DNA of 51,858 bases from Acetobacter sp. UBA5411 (GCF_002409645.1 NZ_DHNR01000026.1:78346-130203); one strand, 5' to 3'. Shown: positions 26,473-35,350, counted from the stretch's first letter. Notes: generated from the letters alone by a model not told the origin. Program-made: numbers and translations.

Positions 26473-27726
26473 TCAGACGCCCTGATAGAGCAGTCGTGCG
26501 CGCACGGTGCCTTTCAGCTCCCGCAGCAGGGACAGCAGATGCATGTCCTTGTCGTCGTTTCCGCCGGTTTCGGCATCAACTACGACATAACCGATCTCAC
26601 CATCCGTCTGCAGATACTGCGCCGTGACGTTGCAGCCTTCGTTGGAGAAGATGTCGTTGATCTTCGACATCACGCCGGGAAGGTTGTGGTGCACGTGCAT
26701 GAAGCGTGTGCCGCGCGGGCTCTGCGGAAGCTGCACGCTCGGGAAGTTCACCGCACCAAGTGTGGAGCCGATGTCCGAGTATTCGACCAGCTTACGGGCG
26801 ACTTCAACACCGATGCGCTCCTGCGCCTCGACGGTCGAACCGCCGATGTGCGGGGAGAGGATCACGTTGTCGAGTCCGCGCAGCGGAGAGACGAACTGCT
26901 CGCCAGCCACTTTCGGTTCGACCGGGAACACGTCGATGGCCGCGCCCAGAAGGTGACCGGATTTCAGGGCTTCGGCTGCCGCATCAAGATCGACCACGTT
27001 GCCGCGGGCGTTGTTGATGAGGAAGGAGCCCTGCTTCATCTGACGGATCTGCTCGGTGCCGATCATGTTCTTTGTGCTGGGGAGTTGCGGAACATGCAGG
27101 CTGACGATGTCACTCTCGGACAGAAGTGTCTCAAGCGTGTCGCAGGCCGTTGCGTTGCCGTGCGGCAGCTTGTCCACAACGTCGAAATAAAGGACGCGCA
27201 GACCGAAGGCTTCAGCAAGGACCGAAAGCTGCGAACCGATCGAGCCATAGCCGACGATACCGAGCGTCTTGCCGCGGACTTCCCAGCTGTTGGTCGCGGA
27301 CTTGTCCCACTTGCCTTCGTGACAGCCGACGGAGCGCGGGAAGATCCGACGCAGCAGCATCACGATTTCGCCCATCACCAGCTCAGCAACCGAGCGCGTG
27401 TTGCTGTAAGGGGCGTTGAAAACGGGAATCGCCAGTTCGCGGGCAGCGTTGAGGTCCACCTGGTTTGTTCCAATGCAGAAGCAACCAATGGCGAACAGGC
27501 GGTCAGCGCCTTCGAGAACTTCACGGGTCAACTGCGTGCGGGAGCGGATGCCCACCACATGCACACCCTCAAGGGCTTCTTTAAGGGCATTGCCTTCAAG
27601 GGCACCCTTGTGCCGGGTGACGCTCTCATAGCCACTGGCTTTCAGGAGCGCGACAGCACTGTCGTGTACGCCCTCGAGAAGCAGGATGCGGATTTTGTCC
27701 TTCGGGAGGGACAGATGAGGTGTCAT
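26473..27726 (-). CDS. serA: D-3-phosphoglycerate dehydrogenase SerA
   Basis: This 417-residue protein catalyses the first step of serine biosynthesis (3-phosphoglycerate to 3-phosphohydroxypyruvate). It has an NAD-binding GIVGYGSIGSQL motif, the catalytic histidine region LSPHIGGSTVEAQERIG, and a C-terminal ACT domain (MHVHHNLPGVMSKINDIFS) that binds serine for feedback control. The length matches the E. coli-type enzyme. Its ATG is preceded directly by the TGA of a 26-codon ORF and has no good Shine-Dalgarno of its own, which suggests translational coupling. Confidence 0.95.
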   Translation of the reverse strand: MTPHLSLPKDKIRILLLEGVHDSAVALLKASGYESVTRHKGALEGNALKEALEGVHVVGIRSRTQLTREVLEGADRLFAIGCFCIGTNQVDLNAARELAIPVFNAPYSNTRSVAELVMGEIVMLLRRIFPRSVGCHEGKWDKSATNSWEVRGKTLGIVGYGSIGSQLSVLAEAFGLRVLYFDVVDKLPHGNATACDTLETLLSESDIVSLHVPQLPSTKNMIGTEQIRQMKQGSFLINNARGNVVDLDAAAEALKSGHLLGAAIDVFPVEPKVAGEQFVSPLRGLDNVILSPHIGGSTVEAQERIGVEVARKLVEYSDIGSTLGAVNFPSVQLPQSPRGTRFMHVHHNLPGVMSKINDIFSNEGCNVTAQYLQTDGEIGYVVVDAETGGNDDKDMHLLSLLRELKGTVRARLLYQGV

Positions 27727-27807
27727 TCAGTTCGCTCGTGCTGTTAAAGCGGCCCCGGCCAGATTTGGCATTGCCCGGAGCAGCTTAATTTCTGCCTGCA
27801 GGATCAT
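27727..27807 (-). CDS. 26-codon leader ORF abutting serA
   Basis: From an ATG at 27805-27807 (with GAGGA seven bases upstream) a short frame reads MILQAEIKLLRAMPNLAGAA and so on. It ends with TGA at 27727-27729, immediately followed by the serA ATG. It is not serine-rich, so it is not a typical attenuator peptide. Translation of it probably feeds ribosomes to serA. Its existence as a functional peptide is unproven. Confidence 0.45.
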   Translation of the reverse strand: MILQAEIKLLRAMPNLAGAALTARAN

Positions 27808-27840
27808 TGGAAAATCCTCACGGACAAAGCATCCAGACGA

Positions 27841-27860
27841 GATTGCCGGGGAAGGCAACC
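27841..27860 (-). promoter_or_regulatory. Hairpin in the serA leader
   Basis: On the minus strand GGTTGCC and GGCAATC pair around a 6-base loop, 34 bases upstream of the leader ORF start. A weaker GTGC/GCAC pairing lies just upstream. It could be part of a structured leader RNA; no known riboswitch family is recognised with confidence. Confidence 0.3.
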
Positions 27861-27947
27861 TAACGGGTGCGCCCTCATAGCACGTTTCCCGCGAAGCGGA
27901 AATTAACCTGCCCGGGCGTCCCGAAGGTGCGCAAAAAGGCTGTGTTG

Positions 27948-28748
27948 TCAGGAACGAAGGCAGGCGACTGCCGCTTCGTGAAGCGCTTTGTCGCCAGTGG
28001 CGAGAACGGTGCCATCCCCATCGTGACGCAATGTCTGGCCATTCCAGTCGGTCATGACGCCACCGGCACCTTCCACGACCGGGACTAGGGCGCTCCAGTC
28101 CCACGGCTTCATGTCGCACTCCGCAATGACATCGATATGCCCGCCAGCGAGCAGGCCGTAGGCATAGCAATCGCCCCCCCAGCTGACCCGCTTGGCGACG
28201 GTTTTCAGCTTGCTCCATACGGGACGGGGCGCATCCTCCAGCATTTCAGGCGATGTGCAGGAGAGATCCGCTTCCGCCAGACTGCTGCACGGACTGGTCT
28301 GTATGGGAGTGAAACCGGACGGCTCCCCGAATCCGGAGCGAAACAACGTGGGACGGCCTTCCACACCGATCCAGCGCTCACCCGTAATGGGCTGGTCAAT
28401 GATTCCGATGATCGGCTTTCCCTCGAAGGACAGTGAAATCAGTGTGCCAAACGTCGGGCGTCCCGTGATGAAAGCGCGGGTGCCGTCGATGGGATCGAGT
28501 GTCCACTGATAGCCGCTGGCGCTTTCGTGCAGACCAAATTCCTCACCCAGAATCGCATGATCGGGATGTAGTTCGGCAAGTTGGGCCCGCATCACGCGTT
28601 CTGCCATTCGGTCGGCGATCGTGACCGGGCTTTCATCGCTTTTGTTGGAAGCGGCGAGCCGGGAGCGGAAGAAGGGGCGGATGACAGCCCCGGCCACGTC
28701 TGCGAGCGCGTGAGCCGTCCGGACAAACTGGTCGAGATCGTGGGACAT
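27948..28748 (-). CDS. hisN: Histidinol-phosphatase, inositol monophosphatase type
   Basis: This 266-residue protein of the inositol monophosphatase superfamily has metal-binding motifs ILGEEFG, LDPIDGTRAFITGRP and a C-terminal MKPWDWSALVPVVEGAGG. These fit HisN, the histidinol-phosphate phosphatase of Alphaproteobacteria and Actinobacteria; other inositol-phosphatase-like roles remain possible. It follows a cytochrome c gene on the same strand, with a 36-base gap. Confidence 0.88.
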   Translation of the reverse strand: MSHDLDQFVRTAHALADVAGAVIRPFFRSRLAASNKSDESPVTIADRMAERVMRAQLAELHPDHAILGEEFGLHESASGYQWTLDPIDGTRAFITGRPTFGTLISLSFEGKPIIGIIDQPITGERWIGVEGRPTLFRSGFGEPSGFTPIQTSPCSSLAEADLSCTSPEMLEDAPRPVWSKLKTVAKRVSWGGDCYAYGLLAGGHIDVIAECDMKPWDWSALVPVVEGAGGVMTDWNGQTLRHDGDGTVLATGDKALHEAAVACLRS

Positions 28749-28784
28749 GAGCGGTTTCCGTTCTGGTTGAGGGACGTTTTTCTG

Positions 28785-29255
28785 TCAGTGCAGGGTTTTG
28801 AGCCATGCGATTATATCGGCGCGCCCGTTGATGTCTGGGAGACCGCGAAACGACATGCGCGTGCCGGGACTGAAGGCCGCCGGGTTCCGCAGCCAGACGT
28901 TCAGGCGGGCCTCATCCCACTGACCACCGAGAGAAGCGAGGCCTCTGGAATAGGTATAGCCCGGCTGTCTGCCGATGGGGCGACCATACACGCCGAACAG
29001 GGAGGGCCCGGCGGTGTCCTGAGCAGAAGGCGTGAAGCTGTGGCAGCGGGAGCAGATCGCATTGGCCAGAGTAGCGCCGTTTTCGACATTGCCTGTGGGG
29101 AGTGGTGCGGTCGGGTCATCTTCCGGTGTGACAATGACCGGTCGGGTGGGGAGACGGTCCGGGATCACCATGGACCCGGTGAGCCACGAGGCACCCATCA
29201 TCGCCGCGACGAGAAGGATAACAAAAGCCCCACGATTGGCTGCCGCGAAGTCCAT
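28785..29255 (-). CDS. Membrane-anchored class I cytochrome c
   Basis: This 156-residue protein has an uncleaved N-terminal helix (GAFVILLVAAMMGASWL), a linker, and a mitochondrial-like cytochrome c domain with haem site CSRCH, GPSLFGVYGRPIG and the methionine-ligand region PGTRMSFRGL. This matches alphaproteobacterial CycM, which carries electrons between the bc1 complex or other donors and terminal oxidases. Divergent from kdsB. Confidence 0.9.
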   Translation of the reverse strand: MDFAAANRGAFVILLVAAMMGASWLTGSMVIPDRLPTRPVIVTPEDDPTAPLPTGNVENGATLANAICSRCHSFTPSAQDTAGPSLFGVYGRPIGRQPGYTYSRGLASLGGQWDEARLNVWLRNPAAFSPGTRMSFRGLPDINGRADIIAWLKTLH

Positions 29256-29433
29256 TGGTGAAAAGGCGTCCCTGTCTGCCGCTCCGAACCCGCCGGAAAA
29301 GACCGTTCGACAGGCGTTTCGGGGTTACTGTTGCGTCAATCCACTGTCTTTCCTAGAGTGCGCCCCGCTTCATGTGAAGCCGTCGGCTGAATATGCGCCG
29401 TTTTCTCCTACTCTCAGGTTTCCATACGCTGCA

Positions 29434-30177
29434 ATGATCAGCCCGATTGTCATCATTCCCGTCCGTATGGCGTCGTCACGTCTGCCGGGCAAACCGATGG
29501 CCGACATTGCAGGACGCCCCATGATTCTTCATGTGCTGGAGCGCGCTCAGATAGCGGCGGTCGGGCGCGTGGTCGTGGCAGCCGCCGAACAGGAAATTGT
29601 CGATGTGGTGAGGCAGGCGGGCGGTGAGGCGGTTCTGACCGATCCTGATCTGGCGTCGGGTTCGGACCGTGTTCATGCAGCCCTGCGCGAAGTCGATCCG
29701 ACTGGCGAGCATGATGTGATCGTCAATCTGCAGGGGGATCTGCCGGGACTGGACCCGGCGACGCTTCAGGCGGCTTTGCTCCCGTTGCAGGATCCGGCGA
29801 CGGACATCGGCACACTGGTCGCGCCCATAACAGACGAGCGGGAAGCGAAGGCTGAATCAGTGGTCAAGGTTGCCTGCGCATTTGCTTCAGAAGGCACGCA
29901 GAGCACACGGGCGCTGTATTTTTCCCGGTCCTGCATTCCGTGGGGCGCAGGGCCGTTGTGGCATCATATCGGGGTCTATGCCTGGCGTCGTCAGGCGCTT
30001 GAGCGCTTTGTGGCGCTGCCGGAGTCTCCGCTGGAAAAGAGAGAGCGTCTGGAGCAGTTACGAGCCTTGGAAAACGGCATGATTATTGGGTGTGCACGTG
30101 TGGAAAAAGCGCCGTTCGGTGTTGATACGCCGGATGATCTGCAGAGAGCGCGTCAGATTTTGGGAGAGCAACTGTGA
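29434..30177 (+). CDS. kdsB: 3-deoxy-manno-octulosonate cytidylyltransferase KdsB
   Basis: This 247-residue protein activates Kdo with CTP for lipopolysaccharide core synthesis. Motifs: VRMASSRLPGKPM at the N-terminus, VNLQGDLPGL (family usually QGDEP), YFSRSCIPWG, WHHIGVYAWRR, and PFGVDTPDDLQ. The Leu in place of Glu in the QGDxP motif is a small deviation. The ATG at 29434 fits the family start. Stop overlaps the pheA GTG. Confidence 0.92.
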   Translation: MISPIVIIPVRMASSRLPGKPMADIAGRPMILHVLERAQIAAVGRVVVAAAEQEIVDVVRQAGGEAVLTDPDLASGSDRVHAALREVDPTGEHDVIVNLQGDLPGLDPATLQAALLPLQDPATDIGTLVAPITDEREAKAESVVKVACAFASEGTQSTRALYFSRSCIPWGAGPLWHHIGVYAWRRQALERFVALPESPLEKRERLEQLRALENGMIIGCARVEKAPFGVDTPDDLQRARQILGEQL

Positions 30178-31040
30178 CGGCCGGACACTCGCACGGGCGG
30201 ATCGCCTTTCAGGGACGCCCCGGCGCCTATTCCGATCTTGCCTGCCGCACGGCTTATCCCGGCTGGACAACAGTCCCCTGCGAGACTTTCGCTGGCGCGA
30301 TTGCCGCCGTGCATGACGGCAAGGCGGATCTGGCCATGCTGGCCTGCGAAAACAATCTTGCCGGTCGTGTGCCGGATATTCACGCGCTGCTGCCGGAAGC
30401 CGGGCTGCATATTGTTGGCGAGCACTTCCAGCGGGTGGAGCATTGCCTGATGGGCGTGCCGGGTGCGACGCTGGAGCAGGCTAAAAAGGTGCATACTCAT
30501 CCTGTGGCGCTGGCGCAGGTGAGGGGAATGATCAGGGATCTGAATCTGACGCCTGTCGCCGAATTCGACACGGCCGGAGCCGCTGAGCTTGTTGCGAAGT
30601 GGGGACGGGCGGAAGATGTGGCTGTGGCGTCGGAACTTGCCGCCACCTTGTATGGTTTGACAATTTTCCAGCGCAATGTCGAAGACGCCAAGCACAATAC
30701 GACCCGCTTCTACATTGCCGCGCGTGAGCCGTTGCCGCTGCCGGAAGATAAGCCGATCATGACCACGGTCCTGTTCAATGTCCGCAATGAGCCGGGTGCT
30801 CTCTATAAGGTGTTGGGCGGATTTGCGACCAATGGCGTCAACATGACGCGTCTTGAGAGCTACATGCTTGACGGATCGTTCGCGGCGACCCAATTCCTAC
30901 TTGATGTGGAAGGACGGCCTGACAGACCGAACCTGAAGCAGGCGCTTGCGGAACTGGAGTTCTTTTCCGCACGTTTCCGTATTCTCGGGGTCTATCCCCA
31001 GTCGCCTTTCCGGCAGTTGAAGAAAACCGGGGTGGCCTGA
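30174..31040 (+). CDS. pheA: Prephenate dehydratase PheA
   Basis: This 288-residue protein catalyses prephenate to phenylpyruvate in phenylalanine synthesis. It has an N-terminal dehydratase domain (IAFQGRPGAYSDLA, CENNLAGRVPDIH, HTHPVALAQ, NTTRFYI) and a C-terminal ACT domain (NVRNEPGALYKVLGGFA, LESYMLDGSF) for phenylalanine feedback. There is no chorismate mutase domain, as in alphaproteobacterial monofunctional enzymes. The GTG start at 30174 overlaps the kdsB stop by four bases and follows GGGAGAG. Confidence 0.94.
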   Translation: MTAGHSHGRIAFQGRPGAYSDLACRTAYPGWTTVPCETFAGAIAAVHDGKADLAMLACENNLAGRVPDIHALLPEAGLHIVGEHFQRVEHCLMGVPGATLEQAKKVHTHPVALAQVRGMIRDLNLTPVAEFDTAGAAELVAKWGRAEDVAVASELAATLYGLTIFQRNVEDAKHNTTRFYIAAREPLPLPEDKPIMTTVLFNVRNEPGALYKVLGGFATNGVNMTRLESYMLDGSFAATQFLLDVEGRPDRPNLKQALAELEFFSARFRILGVYPQSPFRQLKKTGVA

Positions 31041-31114
31041 CAGTTTCCATCATTCGTGGCATACCGACCGCCACACCTGAGTTTTGCAGCGTCGGACGAC
31101 AAGAAGAAAAGCCA

Positions 31115-32008
31115 ATGACCGAAGCCATGTTCACGGGGGCGATTACGGCCCTCATTACTCCGATGAATCGCGATGGCTCGCTCGACCTTCCGGCCTTTGA
31201 CCGGCTTGTCGAATGGCAGATTGCAGAGGGAATTTCCGGTCTGGTGCCTGTGGGCACCACTGGTGAGAGCCCCACCCTGTCACACGAAGAGCATCACAAG
31301 ATTGTCGAGCGGACAGTGCATGTGTCGGCAGGACGTGTGCCTGTCATCGCGGGCGCTGGCTCCAACAGCACGGCGGAAGCGGTCGATCTGGCGAAGCATG
31401 CGGAATCCGCTGGTGCGTCTGCGGTTCTGGTGGTCTCGCCCTATTACAACAAGCCGACACAGGAAGGGCTTTACCGGCATTTCATGGCTGTGGCTGACGC
31501 CATCAAGATTCCTGTCATGCTCTACAATATTCCCGGCCGCTCGGTGGTTGATATCTCAGTTGAGACCACGGCGCGTCTGGCTGCGCATGGCAACATCGTT
31601 GGTGTGAAGGATGCGACCGCCAACCTGCTGCGTCCGCTTCAGGTGCGTCGGGCCGTGACGAACAAGCATTTCAACCAGTTGTCAGGTGAAGATGGTACGG
31701 CTGTGTCCTTCCTTGCAGCGGGTGGTGATGGCTGCATCAGTGTGTCGTCGAACATCGCTCCGGCTCTCTGCTCCAGAGTTCAGAGCCTTTGGCGGGAAGG
31801 GCAGGTGAAGGAAGCCATGGCGCTTCAGGATCGCCTGCTGCCGATTCACGACGCCATGTTCTGTGAAACCAGCCCCGGCCCTGTGAAATATGCTGCTTCA
31901 CTGCTTGGTCTGGCGGGTGAGACCTGCCGTCTGCCGATTGTTCCTGTTTCAAATGACACACGGGCGACCGTCCGGGCGGCTTTGACGGAAGCTGGGCTGC
32001 TGGGCTGA
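31115..32008 (+). CDS. dapA: 4-hydroxy-tetrahydrodipicolinate synthase DapA
   Basis: This 297-residue protein condenses pyruvate and aspartate semialdehyde in lysine and peptidoglycan precursor synthesis. Motifs: GAITALITPMN, GLVPVGTTGESPTLSHEEH, SPYYNKPTQEGLYRHF (catalytic tyrosine), YNIPGRSVVDIS and IVGVKDATANL with the Schiff-base lysine. It lies two bases before smpB, consistent with one transcript. Confidence 0.96.
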   Translation: MTEAMFTGAITALITPMNRDGSLDLPAFDRLVEWQIAEGISGLVPVGTTGESPTLSHEEHHKIVERTVHVSAGRVPVIAGAGSNSTAEAVDLAKHAESAGASAVLVVSPYYNKPTQEGLYRHFMAVADAIKIPVMLYNIPGRSVVDISVETTARLAAHGNIVGVKDATANLLRPLQVRRAVTNKHFNQLSGEDGTAVSFLAAGGDGCISVSSNIAPALCSRVQSLWREGQVKEAMALQDRLLPIHDAMFCETSPGPVKYAASLLGLAGETCRLPIVPVSNDTRATVRAALTEAGLLG

Positions 32009-32010
32009 TC

Positions 32011-32505
32011 ATGGCAAAGGCAGCGAAGAAGTCAGGCCTGATTTCGCACGGTATTGCCGCGCAGAACAAAAAGGGCCGTTTCAATTATACGATTATCGAC
32101 ACGGTTGAAGCCGGGATCGTTCTGAAGGGGCCGGAGGTGAAGAGCCTGCGGTTCGGTCGGGCGACGATCACGGAAGCCTATGCGGGCGAGCGTAATGGAG
32201 AGATCTGGCTCTTCAACAGCTATATACCGGAATATCAGGGTGGGGTGCTGTCACGTTTCGACTCGCGTGCCCCCCGCAAGCTGCTTCTGCACGCCAAGCA
32301 GGTTGATCGTCTGCTGGGAGAAGTGGCCCGGGATGGCATCAGTCTTGTGCCGCTGGATATTCATTTCAACGACCGTGGACTGGCCAAGATCACGTTGGGA
32401 ATTGGACAGGGACGGAAGAAAGAAGACAAGCGTCACGCCATTGCGGAACGTGACTGGCAGCGCGACAAGGCGCGGCTCATGAGGAACAAGGGACGCGAGT
32501 ACTGA
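32011..32505 (+). CDS. smpB: SsrA-binding protein SmpB
   Basis: This 164-residue protein binds tmRNA during rescue of stalled ribosomes. Motifs: ETVEAGIVLKGPEVKSLR-like TVEAGIVLKGPEVKSLR, WLFNSYIPEYQ, RKLLLHAKQVDRLLG, LVPLDIHFNDRGLAKI, and a basic C-terminal tail with KRHAIAERDWQRDKARLM. Length is normal. A strong bidirectional terminator follows. Confidence 0.97.
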   Translation: MAKAAKKSGLISHGIAAQNKKGRFNYTIIDTVEAGIVLKGPEVKSLRFGRATITEAYAGERNGEIWLFNSYIPEYQGGVLSRFDSRAPRKLLLHAKQVDRLLGEVARDGISLVPLDIHFNDRGLAKITLGIGQGRKKEDKRHAIAERDWQRDKARLMRNKGREY

Positions 32506-32543
32506 GTTCCGCGTCTTTCTGAGAGATTTTCTGCGTTAGATAT

Positions 32544-32581
32544 AAAAATACCGCCGACCTCATTGAGGCGGCGGTATTTTT
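32544..32581. terminator. Bidirectional terminator between smpB and the cold-shock gene
   Basis: AAAAATACCGCCG pairs with CGGCGGTATTTTT around a loop that itself pairs (CCTC/GAGG). A-rich and T-rich flanks serve both converging genes. Confidence 0.85.
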
Positions 32582-32624
32582 ATGGAGAGACGTCTGTTTT
32601 CACAGACGCCTGTTCCGTTCGGGA

Positions 32625-33341
32625 TCAGTCAAAAGAAACTTCAGCAGCCTCTGGACCCTTCTGGCCCTGAACAACCTTCACGTTGGTGCTCTGACCTTCG
32701 TTCAGGGTCTGGACGCCTGAGCGCTCCAGAGCGGAAGCGTGAACGAAGATGTCTTTGCCGCCGCTTTCCGGTGTGATGAAGCCGAAGCCCTTTGTGGCGT
32801 TGTACCACTTCACGATGCCGCGGATGTCTTCAGCGTTGGACAGATCGGGAGCCGGACGCGGAGAGCGACCACCGAAGCCACCTGGCTGGCGCGGAGCACC
32901 AAAACCACCCGCCTGACGCGGACGCTCCGGCTGAGCCGTGCTTTCGTCAACGGAGATCACTTCAGCGACCTGACGACCCTTCGGGCCCTGTCCGATACGA
33001 ACCTGAAGCGTGGCGCCGGGGCTGACACTGTCGTGACCAGCCTGCGAAAGTGCGTTGGCATGGAGGAATACGTCACCTGAACCATCGGCGAGTTCGACAA
33101 AGCCGAAGCCTTTCTCGCCGTTGAACCACTTAACGGTGGCTTCAATTTCCGGTCCTGATGCGATCACCTGGGGTCCTGCTGCCCGACGGGGCGCTCCATA
33201 ACCACCACCGTTGCCACCGCGGTCACCACCATAAGGTGATGAGTTTCCACGATCATATGGCGACGGCGCGCTCATGAAATCATCGTCAAATCCGCCGCGG
33301 CGGGGGGAGCGGGAGCTGCGGTCGGTCCTGTTACTTCTCAA
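32625..33341 (-). CDS. Two-domain cold-shock protein
   Basis: This protein has two cold-shock RNA-binding domains joined by a Gly/Arg/Pro-rich linker. The first contains ATVKWFNGEKGFGFVEL and DVFLHANAL; the second contains GIVKWYNATKGFGFITPE and DIFVHASAL. The K-W-[FY]-N and GFGF[VI] elements are the RNP motifs. Such proteins melt RNA secondary structure. The N-terminus is basic and disordered (SSRSPRRGGFDDDF). The TTG at 33339-33341 is selected from likeness to relatives starting near RSNRTDR; the frame is open further upstream to 33515, so the start is uncertain. Confidence 0.85.
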   Translation of the reverse strand: MRSNRTDRSSRSPRRGGFDDDFMSAPSPYDRGNSSPYGGDRGGNGGGYGAPRRAAGPQVIASGPEIEATVKWFNGEKGFGFVELADGSGDVFLHANALSQAGHDSVSPGATLQVRIGQGPKGRQVAEVISVDESTAQPERPRQAGGFGAPRQPGGFGGRSPRPAPDLSNAEDIRGIVKWYNATKGFGFITPESGGKDIFVHASALERSGVQTLNEGQSTNVKVVQGQKGPEAAEVSFD

Positions 33342-33753
33342 CGGTCTTGATCCCGAGGTCTGACTGGCGATTTTTTTTGAATCGCCCTGTGAATAAAACC
33401 GGGTCGGGAGAAACAGCGCCCCAGATACGGTGCTCTGTTTTGATGTACGATGTCTCATCCTGGGTCCGGCGCCCACACCGCCGGGAGGCGGTCTGGACAG
33501 AAAGAAGAAAAGCATAAGGACAGAGGCGAATGCTACTGCCTTTTTGCGAATTTACCCTTCCTTCGGATGAATTTCTTGCAACGATGGCCTTTTCGGGGGG
33601 AAGAAACCGAAAAAATGTCTTTGTTGGTGTCTCATTTAAACACGAAAACGTGAGTTTTGGGAGGCAAAACAGCCGAGAGGGCTTTTGTATTGACATTTTT
33701 CACGGCACACACGGAGAAGAAAAGTCAAACCATACCGTTTGAGATGAGCGGTC
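33342..33753. other. Long divergent leader/promoter region without a clear gene
   Basis: About 410 bases lie between the cold-shock gene and the LpxR-like gene. Short frames exist on both strands but have no recognisable family features. The length would fit a long cold-shock 5' leader, but no specific motif is identified. Confidence 0.5.
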
Positions 33754-34812
33754 ATGCGGAGAATCGGAAATATGCTCTCTCGTCCAGCTCGTCGTCTTTC
33801 TTTTCAGAAACCTCTGGCGCTTTTTATAGGCACAGCTCTAGGGGCATCAGGTTTCTCGCGCGCTCACGCAACGCCCCTTCAGGACAAGCAGGGCACCTGG
33901 ACGATACAGGGCGAAAATGATGCTGTTACGACGCTGAAAGGAACATCCGATCAGTATTATACCAGTGGTCTGAGAATTAACTGGACGTCGGGCACTGACA
34001 ACCTGCCGGGACCGTTCGCGATGATCAACAGAACGCTCCTCGGTGAGGGGATGCAGCGTATGAGTCTGGGTGTGCAGCAGCTGATTTTCACGCCGAGCAA
34101 CACGCAGACCCCGAATCCCTCTCCACGCGACCGGCCCTATGCCGGGCTGCTGCTTGGCACCATCAACATGATCAATGACACGGACCTGTCGCGGAGCGTG
34201 TTTGGTATCCAGTTAGGTGTCATGGGGCCGGATGCTCTGGGCAGACAGCTCCAGAACGGGTTCCACGGTGCAATTGGCGATACCTCAAATCTGGGGTGGC
34301 ACCATCAGCTCGCCAACCAGCCCATCTTTCAGGTTCAGGCAGGACGGACCTGGAGGCTGCCTCTGGGAACGATTGGTGGTTCCAACGGGCTGTCCTTTGA
34401 CATGCTGCCAGCGGCGGCGGCCCGTATCGGTGATTATCGAATTGCAGGCACTATCGGCGATACGTTCCGTTTCGGTCAGGGACTCGACAGTGATTTCGGT
34501 GTTCCGACCATTGGTGCGGGAACGGACGGCACGGATGCCTACAAGCAGACACGTCCTGTCGCGTGGTATTTCTTTGGTGGCGTGACGGGCAATGCTGTTG
34601 CCTATGATGCGACGCTGGAAGGCAACACGCTCCGGAAGAACTCGCCACATGTGAACAAGAAATGGGATGTGGGCGAAATTCATGCCGGTGTCGCCGTCAT
34701 GTTTTACGGTCTGAGAGTGTCCTACAGCCAAGTGTGGCAGACGCAGGAATTTACGACGGCCCGCTCTGGCCTGTTCAACTACGGCTCACTGAATGTTTCT
34801 GCCAAGTTCTGA
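33754..34812 (+). CDS. lpxR: LpxR-like lipid A deacylase (DUF2219 family)
   Basis: This 352-residue outer-membrane protein has a signal peptide ending near AHA (residue about 39). LpxR-family hallmarks follow: an Asn-Asp pair in GENDAV (residues 54-58), DQYYTSGLRINW, DRPYAG, LGWHHQL with a candidate catalytic His, and amphipathic beta strands to the end (NVSAKF). Characterised LpxR removes the 3'-O-linked acyl chains of lipid A at the cell surface and is calcium dependent. Activity here is inferred from the family; the terminal residue is aromatic as required for barrel assembly. Confidence 0.88.
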   Translation: MRRIGNMLSRPARRLSFQKPLALFIGTALGASGFSRAHATPLQDKQGTWTIQGENDAVTTLKGTSDQYYTSGLRINWTSGTDNLPGPFAMINRTLLGEGMQRMSLGVQQLIFTPSNTQTPNPSPRDRPYAGLLLGTINMINDTDLSRSVFGIQLGVMGPDALGRQLQNGFHGAIGDTSNLGWHHQLANQPIFQVQAGRTWRLPLGTIGGSNGLSFDMLPAAAARIGDYRIAGTIGDTFRFGQGLDSDFGVPTIGAGTDGTDAYKQTRPVAWYFFGGVTGNAVAYDATLEGNTLRKNSPHVNKKWDVGEIHAGVAVMFYGLRVSYSQVWQTQEFTTARSGLFNYGSLNVSAKF

Positions 34813-35007
34813 TTGAAGTAGGGACAGCGTATACCTCTTGTTGATATCCCCGTTGTATGCTGCGGGGCAGCAGAAACGTATCGGGGTTATTGTGATGTTC
34901 CGACCAGAAAGGTCAGGCCGCACGCAATGAAATAAGGCTCCGATCAGGTTATTGCGTTTGACGGGTTTTTGTCGCATAAGCCCGTCACCGTATGGCGTTT
35001 CTTCCTT

Positions 35008-35097
35008 GGATGGGTGGCCGAGCGGTTGAAGGCACCGGTCTTGAAAACCGGCGAACGTGCAAGCGTTCCGTGGGTTCGAATCCCACCCCATCCGCCA
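35008..35097 (+). tRNA. tRNA-Ser (anticodon UGA)
   Basis: Acceptor arms GGATGGG and CCCATCC, an anticodon loop CTTGAAA (TGA), a long variable arm, and GGTTCGAATCC in the T-arm. CCA is encoded. The long variable arm is typical of serine tRNA. Confidence 0.97.
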
Positions 35098-35261
35098 TTT
35101 GCGGTTCCCCAAATTTTTAGATGTTCAGTCCTCAGGGCAGGCGCTAGCCAACTGCTGTCAGAGCCACCGAAAATAGTGACACTGGACCAGTGACGCACGA
35201 TCTCAGCCACAGTGCCCCGCGCTGCGTCTAACCGTCTGATTTTATTGGAAAATTGAGTGTC

Positions 35262-35350
35262 TGGCGGAGAAGGTGGGATTCGAACCCACGGTACCCATAA
35301 GGCACAACGGTTTTCGAGACCGCCCCAATCGACCACTCTGGCACCTCTCC
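35262..35350 (-). tRNA. tRNA-Ser (anticodon CGA)
   Basis: On the minus strand acceptor GGAGAGG with CCTTCTCC, an anticodon loop CTCGAAA (CGA), a long variable arm, GGTTCGAATCC and an encoded CCA. It converges with the tRNA-Ser(UGA) gene about 165 bases away. Confidence 0.97.

Noticed and set aside
26149..27747. 532-codon open frame on the plus strand
   Set aside because: It lies fully antisense to comM and serA, which both have clear family motifs; the frame is a by-product of GC-rich codon use.
27841..27900. Possible known riboswitch upstream of serA
   Set aside because: Only short stems are visible and I cannot match them to a named class; kept as a generic leader hairpin.
32739..33080. 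113-codon frame opposite the cold-shock gene
   Set aside because: Shadow of the two cold-shock domains on the other strand.
35008..35350. tRNA-associated genomic island
   Set aside because: No integrase, attachment repeat or phage gene lies next to either serine tRNA in the window.
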